DNA from: Sandaracinaceae bacterium
GTDB lineage: Bacteria; Myxococcota_A; Polyangia; Polyangiales; Houyiibacteriaceae
Direction of reading: 5' to 3'
Length of the DNA: 64,000 nucleotides
Assembly: GCA_020633075.1 (NCBI GenBank)
Contig: JACKEI010000001.1
Span: 1,984,001 to 2,048,000, forward strand
Shown: positions 1 through 8,997 of the stretch, one piece after another
Layout: the number at the start of each line of letters is the position of its first letter
How positions within the stretch are numbered: the stretch's first letter is position 1
Notes under the pieces: model-generated
What the model was told of the DNA's origin: nothing
Databases searched by the model: none
Seen by the model: the letters and a program-made list of their open reading frames with translations, nothing else
Translations under genes and position numbers: made by a program

Positions 1-1287
1 CGTGGTGCAAGCACGGAAACACGCAGGCTGCCCAACGGTGTTGTAGATGGGCGGCTGCGGACACACCCACCCCACCTCCTTCTGACACGTGCTCGAACAA
101 CCGTCACCGCTCACGGTGTTGCCGTCATCGCAGGTCTCGGACCCTTGAATCCGCTGGTCGCCGCACGAGACGCTCTCGGCCGTGCAAGTGGCGCTACAGC
201 CATCTCCGCTGACCGTGTTGCCGTCATCGCACGTCTCTGTGGACGACCGGAACCCGTCTCCGCAGACGTTGGTCACCTCGCACACGAAGGGCTGGTTGGT
301 GCCGCAGGTCGCGTCATTCCAGCGCCAGTCAACGCCACCCGCGTTCCAGAAGGTGCCGCAATCCTCGCCGCCACTGTCGTTGGGCTCACCTGGTGCCCAC
401 TGCGTGTAGAAGCCACCAATGGGCGTGCCACCGCTCGTCCCTGTCCAGAAGTGGTCGTTGTTGTTCGACCAGCGCCATGTGCCCTCGGCGGCGATATCGT
501 TCCCGCCATGCCATACGGAACTGCCCTGGCTACCAACTAGACCAACCGCTCGCGTCAAGTGGTACTGCTCATCGATGCTGTCCACCCGCACCAGGTTGCC
601 CCCAATCTGCGTGCAGTATTGCTGGGCGTTGGCCCAGTTCTTCGTGCCACCTCCATTGCAGAACGAGTAGACGCTGTTCCCCAGGGCCGAGCGGGTTGGC
701 GTGGTGGAACAGACCGTAGTGCAGTCGCCCACGTTGGGCCCCGTGCAAACCTGGCCGGGAGGTGGGAGACCCTCGCAGAAGAAGCCGTCCGAGGTCGCAG
801 TACAAGCCGCGTCGTTCCAGACTCCACCACCGGTGTTCCGCTGCTCCGCGCAGTCTTCACCAGCGCCCGCGTCATTGGGTTCACCGGCACCCCACGGCGG
901 AGTGCCAGTCGGAGCGTTCACGATGTCGACCCCGTTGAACTGTGCGCGCGTCCCGTCGGTCCAGTTCCAGACCCCCTCGGTGACGGCGTCCGTCGCGCCA
1001 ATCCAGGCGCGTGCCACGGTCTGCTCAGCGAGGATTGCCGCTCGCTCGGCGGTGGTCTCTGGCCGAGCAAGGTAGTAGGCGGTGCCCCCGGCTGGGACGA
1101 ACGCGGCGCACCGAGCCTGTGCCACGGCCTGGGTGACCGCATCGTTGCACCTCCAGTAACGATGCGTGCCGAAAGTGAAGAACCGCAGCCCGGAAGCGCA
1201 GGTCTGAGCAAACGCACCCGTGGCGGGGGCGAGGGTAGCCAGTACGAGCGCTACTGCGGCCACCCGTCGGAATTGAAACTGGTTCAT
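1..1287 (-). CDS. Secreted C-type lectin/DUF4215 protein, C-terminus cut by window edge
   Basis: The frame is open from an ATG at 1287 to the window edge (429 codons, no stop), so the C-terminus lies outside. Residues 1-28 form a signal peptide ending near AFAQ. Two C-type lectin domains follow (about 30-175 and 195-333), with WIG, GEPND and WND signatures and paired Cys. Then come DUF4215 Cys repeats of the type CDDGNTVSGDGCS. Order and sequence match the first 420 residues of the next gene (ATG 6155), so this is very probably a tandem paralogue of that C25 peptidase; the peptidase part itself is not visible here. Likely cell-surface or secreted, binding glycans or protein partners. Binding specificity cannot be read from sequence. 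Confidence 0.85.
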   Translation of the reverse strand, partial: MNQFQFRRVAAVALVLATLAPATGAFAQTCASGLRFFTFGTHRYWRCNDAVTQAVAQARCAAFVPAGGTAYYLARPETTAERAAILAEQTVARAWIGATDAVTEGVWNWTDGTRAQFNGVDIVNAPTGTPPWGAGEPNDAGAGEDCAEQRNTGGGVWNDAACTATSDGFFCEGLPPPGQVCTGPNVGDCTTVCSTTPTRSALGNSVYSFCNGGGTKNWANAQQYCTQIGGNLVRVDSIDEQYHLTRAVGLVGSQGSSVWHGGNDIAAEGTWRWSNNNDHFWTGTSGGTPIGGFYTQWAPGEPNDSGGEDCGTFWNAGGVDWRWNDATCGTNQPFVCEVTNVCGDGFRSSTETCDDGNTVSGDGCSATCTAESVSCGDQRIQGSETCDDGNTVSGDGCSSTCQKEVGWVCPQPPIYNTVGQPACFRACTT

Positions 1288-1456
1288 CGAAAGTCTCCCT
1301 ATGGGCCCACCGGCCCCATCACCTAGCGCGACGCGTGGACGCTACCATGCCACAGGGCCGCTGCGCCATCACGCCTCCCTATCCCGGCGACAGCCCAGAA
1401 GCAAGGCTCGCCTCTATGGATGGCCGCAACGCGCCTGCCTCCAGCCTGCCAATTGA

Positions 1457-1488
1457 AAAGGGTCGCGGCTCGAGGGCTGCGACCCTTT
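1457..1488 (-). terminator. Rho-independent terminator of the C25 peptidase gene
   Basis: A 13-bp stem (1457-1469 with 1476-1488, one G-U pair) and a 6-nt loop lie 30 nt past the stop codon of the peptidase gene. Read on the minus strand the stem runs into CCCTTTTCAATT, a short T-rich tract as expected for intrinsic termination. Confidence 0.75.
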
Positions 1489-1517
1489 CTCGTGTTGAGC
1501 CCCTCGCGGGGCGTGGC

Positions 1518-4500
1518 TCAGCCCACCTGGCGGCGAGCCCGACGGCCCGCCCAGGTCAGGAGCGCGAGGAGGAAGAACAGGCCACCGGTGCTGCCGCCCG
1601 TGGTGCCCGCGCTACACGCGCCGCCACCCATTCCACCCGTTGTGCGGCCGGCGTCCACCGTCCGGCCCGCGTCGGTGCGCGTTCCACCTGCGTCCGCACC
1701 ACCGCCGCCGTCCACGGTGACCACGGGCACGCCCGCGTCATCCGTGGGGGGGTCGACGATGACAGGCCGCGTCCAGAGGTCCGTGCGGTCCGGCAGCACC
1801 GTCGCCGGGTCGCCCAGCAGCAGGTAGACCGCAAGCTGCGCCGTTGACGCGTTGGCTCGCGTCGCGCCATCCCACAGGCCCAGCACCACGTCGCCCATGC
1901 GCCCGTGCTCCAGGTTGTCGCCCGTGAGCAGGCCGCGATGGAAGGCCTCCGCGATGTTCTTCGACTCGAAGGTGCGCCCGGCTCCGGACGGGCCGTACAG
2001 CGCGATCGCGCCGCCCGGTGAGCCGTTCAGCAGCAGCTCGGAGATGCTGTCCTGGCCCGGCACCTCGAAGCGCGACGTCGAGCACGACATCCCCGTGAAG
2101 ATCGTCAGCGCGTTGCTGTTCGTCAGCCCGCGCACGTCCGCCAGCGTCAGCAGACCGTCGTCATCCAGCTGGTTGCTGGCGCCGTGTCCCTGGTAGTGGA
2201 ACCAGAAGCTGCCGCCATTGACCGCGTCGATCAGCTGCGTGCGGGCCTCGCTCAGCGTCAGCGCCGCGCGGTTGATCCGCTCCACGTTCACCCGCTCGTC
2301 CAGCTGCGCCGTCAGCGAGTCCACCAGGTCCGTGAAGTTAATCTCGCGGTTGATGCCGGACACCATGAGCGCGTCCCGCGTGTACGCGTCCAGGCCCGTG
2401 CTCTCGTACGCGACCACTCGCTGGATGAAGGCGTTCGCCTCCTCCACCGTGTGTGCCGGCACGCGCCCGATGGCCAGCTCCGCCGTGCCGTCACCGTCCG
2501 TGTCGCCCAGCAGCATGTCGCTCGCGTAGATGCCCCGGTCGGTACGCGCCAAGAGCGGCGGGATCGTGCCCGAACCGTTCGGCAGCGCCCCGCGGTAGTC
2601 CACGTTGCCGTCACCCAGCAACAGCACGTAGCGCGGCGCCGTCTGCCAGTTCTCCTTCGCCACGCGCAGGAACTCGCGGATGGCGTACGGGTCGTGGTCA
2701 CCGTAGCCGTACGCGTCGTAGATGTCCTGCACGTCCACCACCGTGGTCGTCAGGCCCTGCGTCTGCCGCCGTGTCGCCAGCGTCGTCGCCGCGTCGTAGA
2801 GCGCCGCCGGAGCGATCACCACGTACTCTGCAGCTCGGCTCGCGTCCGCGAAGTTCTGCTCACTGCGCGCACGGAGCGCCGCCGGCACCTGCAGACCCGT
2901 CTCGCTGGCCACGAAGTACTCGTGGTTCGCCTGCGCGTCGAAGGTGAAGCGGGCACGCGTGCCGTCGATGTCGGTCCGCGTCGCCGTCACCACCCGGTCC
3001 AGCGTCGCGTCCACCAAGAACGCGGTCGCGCCCACCGCCGCGTCAAGCTCGTAGCTCAGCGCGCCGTTGCTCACCGCCTCGAAGCGCCCCGCTGCGCCGA
3101 ACTCGAGCGGCGCCCCGTACGTCAGCGTGTACCCGTCCACGTACGCGAACGCCGTGCCCGCCGGAGCCGCCGAGCTCGCCCGCACGCGCACTGCGTTCGG
3201 GCCAGGCAGCAACGCACCCGCCGGGATCGTGAAGCGCACGGTGCCAAGGCCCCCCGCGGTCACGTCCTGCGCCTCGATGGTCTGACCGTTGAGCGTCATC
3301 GTCAGCGTCAGCGGCAACGCCTCGCTCAGATCCGGCCCGCCGTAGAACGACAGGTCGAACGTCGCGGCCTCGCCGTCCACGTTGTTCAGCACCAAAGACG
3401 TGTTGTAGTCGCGGAACGAGTTGTGGTTGCCCAGCGCCGCCTCAAACCAGAACTCTTGCGTCGGGTCCGGGTTCACCGCCAACGCCGCGAAGTTGTCCAC
3501 CTCGCGCACCAGGCGCTGCCGCCCCGTGCCCGTCGCCACGTCGCCCAGCGAGCGGTCCACCGTCGCCAGCTCCGCTCCCGCAGACAGACGCACCTCGTAC
3601 GGGCGCGTCCCTCCGTACACGCTGGTCCGACGCCGCGCCGTGAACACGACGCTGTCCGCTGCGCCCGTCGACCGCGTCCACGCCACCGGCATCCCGTGGT
3701 CGCTGATGCTCAGCTCCCCGGCCGCCACGCTGCTCTCCACCGCCTCAACAGGCACCCGCAGCGCCGTCGCCAGCTCCGCCAGCGTCACACGCATCAGCCC
3801 CTCGTTCGCTGCCAGCGCGAACACGCCCACCGGCGTGTCCCCCGCAGCCTTGCGCCGCGCGCCCGCCGAAGGAGCCGCATCAGGCGCCATGTCGGGCCCA
3901 CCCGTCAGGGCGTTGGCCGTCACGCTGTAGTTGCTGTCCGTCAACGTTGCGGAACCACTCCCAGACGCAGGCGTACCCTCGTACACCACCAGGCTCCGGC
4001 CGCTCAGCTCGTGCTCCACGATGCGCACCGTCCGCCCTCGCAGATTGCCCGCGCGGAGGCGGTAGGTCGCCCCCTGCGCCGCATCCGGCAACGCCGGCAG
4101 GATGCCCTCGTGCAGGTCCAGCCACTCGCCGCGCTGCTGCACCGACACGTAGAACCCAAGCGTCCCGGCCTCTCCCGCCGTCGTCCACTCGAGCTCCCCG
4201 CCCACTACCCGCACGCTGCTCACCACCGCTTGCGCATTGGCAAAGCAGCAGCTGCCGCTTGCGCTGCGCGGACAGGTCGCCACAAAGCCTGGGGCGTCAG
4301 CCGGATCGGACACGCCACCCGGAAGCAGGCAGCCGTACCCGTTCGGGATGGTGCACGTCGACGTGCACCCCGAGTTCGCGACACCGTTCAAGGCGCCCTT
4401 GTCGCACTGCTCCGGCATCGCCACCGCGCCGTTGCCACAGAAGCTTGGGCCCTCGCAGACGTACCGCTCGTTGCCGCTCCGACAGCCCAAGTCATTCCAC

Positions 4501-6155
4501 GCGCCAGCCGCATTGCTCGTTACGCAGTCCTCGTTGCCCAGGTTGTTGGGCTCGCCGCCGTTCCAGAATGTGGGCGACATGGTGACACCATCGCGCCACA
4601 CGAAGGTGCCCTCCTGGTGCTCGTCTGTACCACCCAACCAAAACGTGCCCATGAAGACGGTTCCGAGGAGGCTGTTCTCGAACATGCTGTTGACACGCGC
4701 CAAGTCCCAACCCGCGCCGTACGCCTGACAGCGCAGGTGCGCCTCATGGGCGTTTTGAAGATTCCCGCAGCCCAGGTACTCCACCCCGCTGGCAACCGTT
4801 TGGCTCCCGGAGGCTGGCTGCGCGCCGTTCTCGGCGAGTAGCTGCGCGGGCGTCATCGGGAAACGGCTGAAGAACGTCGTCGTGGTGCAAGCACGGAAAC
4901 ACGCAGGCTGCCCCGTGGTGTTGTAGATGGGAACGGTGGGGCAGACCCACCCGCGTTCGGTCTGACAGGTGCTGGAGCATCCATCATTGGATATTGTGTT
5001 TCCATCGTCACATGTCTCGCTGCCTTGGATACGGCGATTGCCACAGAGGACAGACTCAGTGGTGCACGCGGCACTACAGCCATCGCCGCTGATGAGGTTC
5101 CCATCGTCGCAAGTCTCAGTGGACGAACGGAATCCGTCGCCACAAACGTTCGGCAACTCGCACACGAAGGGCAGATTGTTGCCGCAGTTGGCGTCATTCC
5201 AACGCCAGTCGGCACCACCAGCGTTCCAGAAGGTCGCGCAGTCCTCATTCCCGCTGTTGTTCGGCTCGCCTTGAGCCCACTGCGTGTAGAAGCCGCCGAT
5301 TGGCGTGCCGCCGCTCGTCCCTGTCCAGAAGTGGTCGTTGTTGTTAGACCAGAGCCAAGTCCCTTCGGCCCCACGGTCGTTGCCGCCGTGCCACACCGAG
5401 CTGCCCTGGCTACCGACCAGACCTCCTGCTCGTGTCAAGTGGTACTGCTCATCGGCGCTGTCCACTCTCACTAAGTCTCCACCGCTTTGATTACAGTGCG
5501 TCTGGGCTTGCGCCCATGTCCTGGTCGTGCCGCAGTACATGTACACGCTGTCACCCAGCGCCGAAAGCGTGCAACTCTGCTGACAGGCTGAACCATCGAT
5601 GCAGATGTACCCTGCCGGGAGCACGCCCTCACAGAAGAAATCGCTGGTGTCGGTGCAGTTCTCGTCGTTCCACCGTCCCGTGTAGTTGAACAGCCCCTGA
5701 TTCTGAATCTCAACACAGTCCTCGCTAGACGAGTTCGGCTCACCACCGTTCCACGGCGGGGTTCCAGTGCTACTCGTGACAGGGCTGCTGTTCCAGATGG
5801 CGGGGGCCCCGTTCGTCCAAAGCCACGTGTTTTCGGTAACAATGTCGTCAACCCCGATCCAGGTGTCCACAGGAATGGCACCACGACGGTTGGAGTCGAG
5901 CGCGTTGAGCTCAGCGACCGTTTCTGGTCGCGCCAGGTAGTATGGCGACCCACCCACGGGCGAAAACGCCGCACAGCGGTCCCGCGCAGTCGTCCAATTC
6001 ACCTGATTTCCACATCTCCAGTAGTGGTGGCCACCGAAGGTGAAATAAACCAACCCGGACGTGCAGTTCTGAGCTCCTGCGACGGAACTGGACAGCAGCA
6101 CAGCTGCGACCAGTCCAAACCAGACCAAGCGTGAGCGGTTGACGGTGAGGTTCAT
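1518..6155 (-). CDS. Secreted multi-lectin gingipain-type C25 cysteine peptidase with MYXO-CTERM tail
   Basis: A 1545-residue protein. I chose ATG 6155 rather than an upstream in-frame ATG because a clear signal peptide follows it (residues 1-29, ending GAQ). Order: lectin domain 31-176, lectin domain 196-333, DUF4215 Cys repeats 337-410, a third lectin domain about 480-620, a further DUF4215 repeat, beta-rich linkers, then peptidase C25 at about 1140-1440. The catalytic pair is visible: His1324 in FHYQGHG and Cys1358 in TGMSCSTS, the His-Cys dyad of gingipains. The C-terminus has a GACSAG-type Cys motif, a hydrophobic helix and an Arg-rich end, the MYXO-CTERM pattern for surface anchoring. 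Probably a surface or released protease that binds glycans, useful to a predatory myxobacterium; the role is inferred. Confidence 0.9.
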   Translation of the reverse strand: MNLTVNRSRLVWFGLVAAVLLSSSVAGAQNCTSGLVYFTFGGHHYWRCGNQVNWTTARDRCAAFSPVGGSPYYLARPETVAELNALDSNRRGAIPVDTWIGVDDIVTENTWLWTNGAPAIWNSSPVTSSTGTPPWNGGEPNSSSEDCVEIQNQGLFNYTGRWNDENCTDTSDFFCEGVLPAGYICIDGSACQQSCTLSALGDSVYMYCGTTRTWAQAQTHCNQSGGDLVRVDSADEQYHLTRAGGLVGSQGSSVWHGGNDRGAEGTWLWSNNNDHFWTGTSGGTPIGGFYTQWAQGEPNNSGNEDCATFWNAGGADWRWNDANCGNNLPFVCELPNVCGDGFRSSTETCDDGNLISGDGCSAACTTESVLCGNRRIQGSETCDDGNTISNDGCSSTCQTERGWVCPTVPIYNTTGQPACFRACTTTTFFSRFPMTPAQLLAENGAQPASGSQTVASGVEYLGCGNLQNAHEAHLRCQAYGAGWDLARVNSMFENSLLGTVFMGTFWLGGTDEHQEGTFVWRDGVTMSPTFWNGGEPNNLGNEDCVTSNAAGAWNDLGCRSGNERYVCEGPSFCGNGAVAMPEQCDKGALNGVANSGCTSTCTIPNGYGCLLPGGVSDPADAPGFVATCPRSASGSCCFANAQAVVSSVRVVGGELEWTTAGEAGTLGFYVSVQQRGEWLDLHEGILPALPDAAQGATYRLRAGNLRGRTVRIVEHELSGRSLVVYEGTPASGSGSATLTDSNYSVTANALTGGPDMAPDAAPSAGARRKAAGDTPVGVFALAANEGLMRVTLAELATALRVPVEAVESSVAAGELSISDHGMPVAWTRSTGAADSVVFTARRRTSVYGGTRPYEVRLSAGAELATVDRSLGDVATGTGRQRLVREVDNFAALAVNPDPTQEFWFEAALGNHNSFRDYNTSLVLNNVDGEAATFDLSFYGGPDLSEALPLTLTMTLNGQTIEAQDVTAGGLGTVRFTIPAGALLPGPNAVRVRASSAAPAGTAFAYVDGYTLTYGAPLEFGAAGRFEAVSNGALSYELDAAVGATAFLVDATLDRVVTATRTDIDGTRARFTFDAQANHEYFVASETGLQVPAALRARSEQNFADASRAAEYVVIAPAALYDAATTLATRRQTQGLTTTVVDVQDIYDAYGYGDHDPYAIREFLRVAKENWQTAPRYVLLLGDGNVDYRGALPNGSGTIPPLLARTDRGIYASDMLLGDTDGDGTAELAIGRVPAHTVEEANAFIQRVVAYESTGLDAYTRDALMVSGINREINFTDLVDSLTAQLDERVNVERINRAALTLSEARTQLIDAVNGGSFWFHYQGHGASNQLDDDGLLTLADVRGLTNSNALTIFTGMSCSTSRFEVPGQDSISELLLNGSPGGAIALYGPSGAGRTFESKNIAEAFHRGLLTGDNLEHGRMGDVVLGLWDGATRANASTAQLAVYLLLGDPATVLPDRTDLWTRPVIVDPPTDDAGVPVVTVDGGGGADAGGTRTDAGRTVDAGRTTGGMGGGACSAGTTGGSTGGLFFLLALLTWAGRRARRQVG

Positions 6156-6300
6156 GGAGATATCTTGAGGGTGAGCAGGCTGGCCGTATCCGCCAGCGGT
6201 GGCGAAGGGTACATATAGCACAATCCGCGATCGGTGACCAAGTGCCGAAGAGCGAGAAGAAACAGGTACGGTACGTCTGATTCCCCGGGAACAAGACGCG

Positions 6301-6560
6301 CGTGCGCTGCGCGACGGCGTCATCGTCTACAGCATGAGCCGCGGGGGCAACTGCTGGGGCAACCCAGTCACCGACAGCTTCGTCGCCACCATCGAGCAGG
6401 AACTCGTCCGCCACCATCCCTAGCCGACGTACGCCACCACGCGAGATGCCATCGCAACAGCATCCTGATGTTCTGCGACCCGCAGCGACAGCAGTCGGTG
6501 CTCGGCTGCCAAGTCCCAACCGAGTTCGAGCGGCACAAGGGTCACCCCCTGTGTCGCGGA
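6301..6560 (+). pseudogene. Decayed C-terminal remnant of an IS3-family transposase (OrfB)
   Basis: From 6301 the frame reads YSMSRGGNCWGNPVTDSF, then VATIEQELV. This matches the conserved C-terminal block of IS3-family DDE transposases (SMSRxGNCWDNAVAESFFATLKxE), including the last catalytic Glu. The next codon of the family block, normally Trp, is TAG at 6421. PTYATTRDAIA then continues in frame, and after a frameshift the closing motif FCDPQRQQSVLG and PTEFERHK appears at 6471-6539 (family: FYNPxRxHSxLGYxSPxxFE). With one nonsense codon, one frameshift and no N-terminal part, this is dead. No inverted repeats or target duplication are seen. It is the only recognisable content of the gene-free stretch 6156-6600. 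Confidence 0.8.
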
Positions 6561-6600
6561 CGGGTCACCCTTCAACGAACGACGGACACCCGGATCACAA

Positions 6601-7221
6601 TCACCGCACCAGCCACAACCGCACCCGCAGCCCCAGCGTGCTGGTGTACCCCACCTCGCGGTTCTGGATCTGCCCTTCCCCGTCCACCCAGAAAGACGTG
6701 GGGAACGCCCGGACGCCATAGGCTCGGGCCAGCACGCCCGAGGGGTCACCAACGGTGGGCATCTCTAGCCCGCGCTCCTGCATCCACGCCGCGATCGCGC
6801 TGGGGCGGCCGGAGTTGACGGCCACGGTGAGGACCTGGTGGTCGCGGGCGACGGAGGCGACGTTGGGGTCCACGTGCTCACAGACGCCGCACCAGGTGGC
6901 CCAGAAGTAGACCAGGGTGGGCCGGCCGCGCAGGGCCGCGAGCGAGAGCTCTTGCCCTGGGTCTTGCACGGAACGGCCGGCGATGGCGGGGGCGAGGCCC
7001 TCGGCGGTGCCGCGGAGCTGCCACGCGCGGATGCCCAGAAAGGCGACCAGCAAGAAGATCGCCTGGGGGCCCCAGTGGCGCAACGCGCTGCGGAGGCGCG
7101 AGCGGGGGCCGGGGGGAGTCGGAGGCGGGCTGGCTCCCGCAGACGGCGGGTTGGCTGGAGTCGGAGGCGGGCTGGCTCCCGCAGACGGCGGGTTGGCTGG
7201 AGTCGGAGGCGTGCTGGTCAT
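6601..7221 (-). CDS. Membrane-anchored TlpA/ScsD-like thioredoxin
   Basis: A 206-residue protein. A cytoplasmic Pro/Ala/Ser-rich N-terminus (1-40) has two copies of PPTPANPPSAGAS. One transmembrane segment (about 53-68) precedes a periplasmic thioredoxin fold (75-206). The redox motif WCGVC (Cys111, Cys114) sits in the usual FWATWCxxC context, and the cis-Pro loop reads RAFPTSFWV. This is the architecture of TlpA/ScsD thiol oxidoreductases that reduce or isomerise disulfides in exported proteins, cytochrome c apoproteins or copper-stressed targets. The gene stands alone between a transposase remnant and the P450 cluster, so its partner is unknown. The N-terminal repeat is encoded by a perfect DNA repeat and may vary in copy number. 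Confidence 0.85.
   Translation of the reverse strand: MTSTPPTPANPPSAGASPPPTPANPPSAGASPPPTPPGPRSRLRSALRHWGPQAIFLLVAFLGIRAWQLRGTAEGLAPAIAGRSVQDPGQELSLAALRGRPTLVYFWATWCGVCEHVDPNVASVARDHQVLTVAVNSGRPSAIAAWMQERGLEMPTVGDPSGVLARAYGVRAFPTSFWVDGEGQIQNREVGYTSTLGLRVRLWLVR
7115..7211 (-). repeat. 42-bp direct repeat inside the thioredoxin gene
   Basis: Two identical 42-bp units (7115-7156 and 7157-7198) and 13 bp of a third unit (7199-7211) encode the Pro-rich N-terminal repeat. The unit is a multiple of three, so gain or loss of copies keeps the frame. Confidence 0.9.
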
Positions 7222-7334
7222 GAGGAGGCCCTCCCTTCATGCCGCGCCCGGCGCGTGGACACCAGCGCGTTCGCCGCGCCCCCGCATCGGGGTTGCGCAC
7301 TGCACCAGCGCGCCTTCGTCGCGCCCCGCCGCCC

Positions 7335-8732
7335 TCAGCTCGGTGGCGCCGCCGCGAGGCCCTTGTCCTGCTCGGGCGCGCGCCGCTGCGGTCGCTGGTG
7401 GTCCAGCAGCTCGCGGAAGCGCACGCGGGAGTCCACCGGGTGGTGCACGGGAAGGCCCATGATGTGGAACTCGGTCGTGGCGTCGGGCTCGATGTGGTAG
7501 CGGCGCACCAGCGTGGTGACCATGATGCGCAGCTGCATCTGCGCGAAGCTGCGGCCGAGGCAGAGGCGCGGGCCGCCGCCGAAGCCCACCATGTACTTGC
7601 CCTTGGCCTGCTCGTTGCCCAGCGCCGGGTCCCAGCGGCCCGGGTCGAAGGTGTGCGGATGCGGGAAGGACTCGGGGCAGCGGTGGCTCATCCACGGGCT
7701 GTAGAACACCGGGGTGCCGGCGGGCACGCGGTAGCCCTGGAACTCGAAGTCCGCGGACGCGGCGCGCGGGAACATGAACAGGCTCGGCCCGCAGCGCTCG
7801 ATCTCGCGCAGGAACCAGCTCACTTGGCGCAGCTTGCTGCTGCCGGTGAGCTGATAGGGCTCGTCGCCCAGCACCTCGAAGACCTCCTCCCGCAGGCGTC
7901 GCTGCCACTCCGCCTGGTGCGCCAGGTGGTGGATGACCCAGGAGCCCGCCGACGCGGTGGTGTCGTAGCCCGCCCAGTACAGCAGCAGGACCTGGTGCAG
8001 CACCTCTTCGTCCGGCAGGGGGCGCCCGTTGGCGTCGCGGTACTCGGTCAGCAGGCCCAGCACGCCAAAGCGCTCGGACGCGCCGCGGGCGCGCTTCACG
8101 TACGGCATCAGCCGCGCGTAGAGCACGTCGCGCGCCTTCATGGCCTTGTCCAGCGTGCCGCCTGGGAAGCGCAGCTGGGTGTGGGCCATGGCGCCCGCGA
8201 TGACCGCCTCGAAGTACGGGCGCAGCTCCTCGATCTCGTCGCTGTCACGCAGGCCCGCGAGCACGCGCGCGGAGACCTCGTAGGTGGCCTTCTGCGCCAC
8301 CACGTACACGTCCTCGGGGGCGCGCCCGGCCAGCGTCTCGGCGTGGCGGTTCCAGATGTCCTGCACCGGCCCGATGGACTCCTCGAGCCCCAGTCGCGAC
8401 ACCGCCGGCTCCAGGATGGCGCGCGTCTTGGCGTGCGTCTCGCCGTCCATGAGGAGGATGTTCTTGGGGAAGAGCTTGGCGAACGCGAGCTTGCCGTAGC
8501 CCCCCTCGTAGGAGAACTTGTCGCGCTCGGTGACCATGATGGTGCGGTTGGCCTCGGGTCCGATCATCCAGACGCACGGATACGCCACGGACGAACGGAA
8601 GATGGCGCCGTGCTTCAGGTATCGCTCTTCCAGGAAGCGAAAGGGGTTCTGGATCATCTCGCGCAGCTCGAGGGGCGAGCTGCTCCCAGGGATGGCGCGA
8701 AAGCCTGGGTCGAACGCGTAGCTGAGACTCAT
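7335..8732 (-). CDS. Cytochrome P450 monooxygenase
   Basis: A 465-residue soluble bacterial-type P450 without a membrane anchor. The I-helix reads AGYDTT, the ExxR motif is EIER, and the heme loop FGGGPRLCLG carries the axial thiolate Cys391. ATG 8732 was chosen over an upstream in-frame ATG because it has a strong AGGAGG site 8-13 nt before it. It transfers one oxygen from O2 to an organic substrate and needs an external redox partner, none of which is encoded nearby. A 14-bp box identical to one at the Rieske operon lies just upstream (8753-8766), so it is probably co-regulated with that operon. Substrate is not readable; context (two Rieske oxygenases, HsaA/HsaC-like enzymes, desaturase) favours a steroid, polycyclic or lipid substrate. 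Confidence 0.93.
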   Translation of the reverse strand: MSLSYAFDPGFRAIPGSSSPLELREMIQNPFRFLEERYLKHGAIFRSSVAYPCVWMIGPEANRTIMVTERDKFSYEGGYGKLAFAKLFPKNILLMDGETHAKTRAILEPAVSRLGLEESIGPVQDIWNRHAETLAGRAPEDVYVVAQKATYEVSARVLAGLRDSDEIEELRPYFEAVIAGAMAHTQLRFPGGTLDKAMKARDVLYARLMPYVKRARGASERFGVLGLLTEYRDANGRPLPDEEVLHQVLLLYWAGYDTTASAGSWVIHHLAHQAEWQRRLREEVFEVLGDEPYQLTGSSKLRQVSWFLREIERCGPSLFMFPRAASADFEFQGYRVPAGTPVFYSPWMSHRCPESFPHPHTFDPGRWDPALGNEQAKGKYMVGFGGGPRLCLGRSFAQMQLRIMVTTLVRRYHIEPDATTEFHIMGLPVHHPVDSRVRFRELLDHQRPQRRAPEQDKGLAAAPPS

Positions 8733-8752
8733 GAGTGCTGCCTCCTGGGAAC

Positions 8753-8766
8753 TAGAACGTGTTTCA
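8753..8766 (-). promoter_or_regulatory. KstR-type operator box upstream of the P450 gene
   Basis: Read toward the P450 gene the box is TGAAACACGTTCTA, a near-palindrome fitting TnnAACnnGTTnnA, the known operator pattern of the TetR-family steroid regulator KstR of actinobacteria. It lies 20 nt before the start codon, next to the ribosome binding site. The identical 14-mer occurs at 10760-10773. Binding by a KstR-like protein is inference. Confidence 0.6.
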
Positions 8767-8997
8767 CTCCTGGTGCGCCAACTGCACGCCGCGTGCCACC
8801 CAGATTCGTGGGGATTCCACGCCGTCTGGTGTCGGGCGAGCGCACTCCCTGCGCCGCCCCGAAGCGCCAACGCAGCCCTTGCGTCCACCACCACGGGCTC
8901 GCGCGCCTCCACGAAGCCTTTCCCCAGCCAAATCGCCCGCCCGGCGCCTCTCGTCCTACGCGCGTGTCCTGGCACTCAATTCGCAAGCGCCACGGAC

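Noticed and set aside
2184..4841. Long plus-strand open frame opposite the C25 peptidase gene
   Set aside because: Arg/His-rich composition without domains; a high-GC shadow of the peptidase gene.
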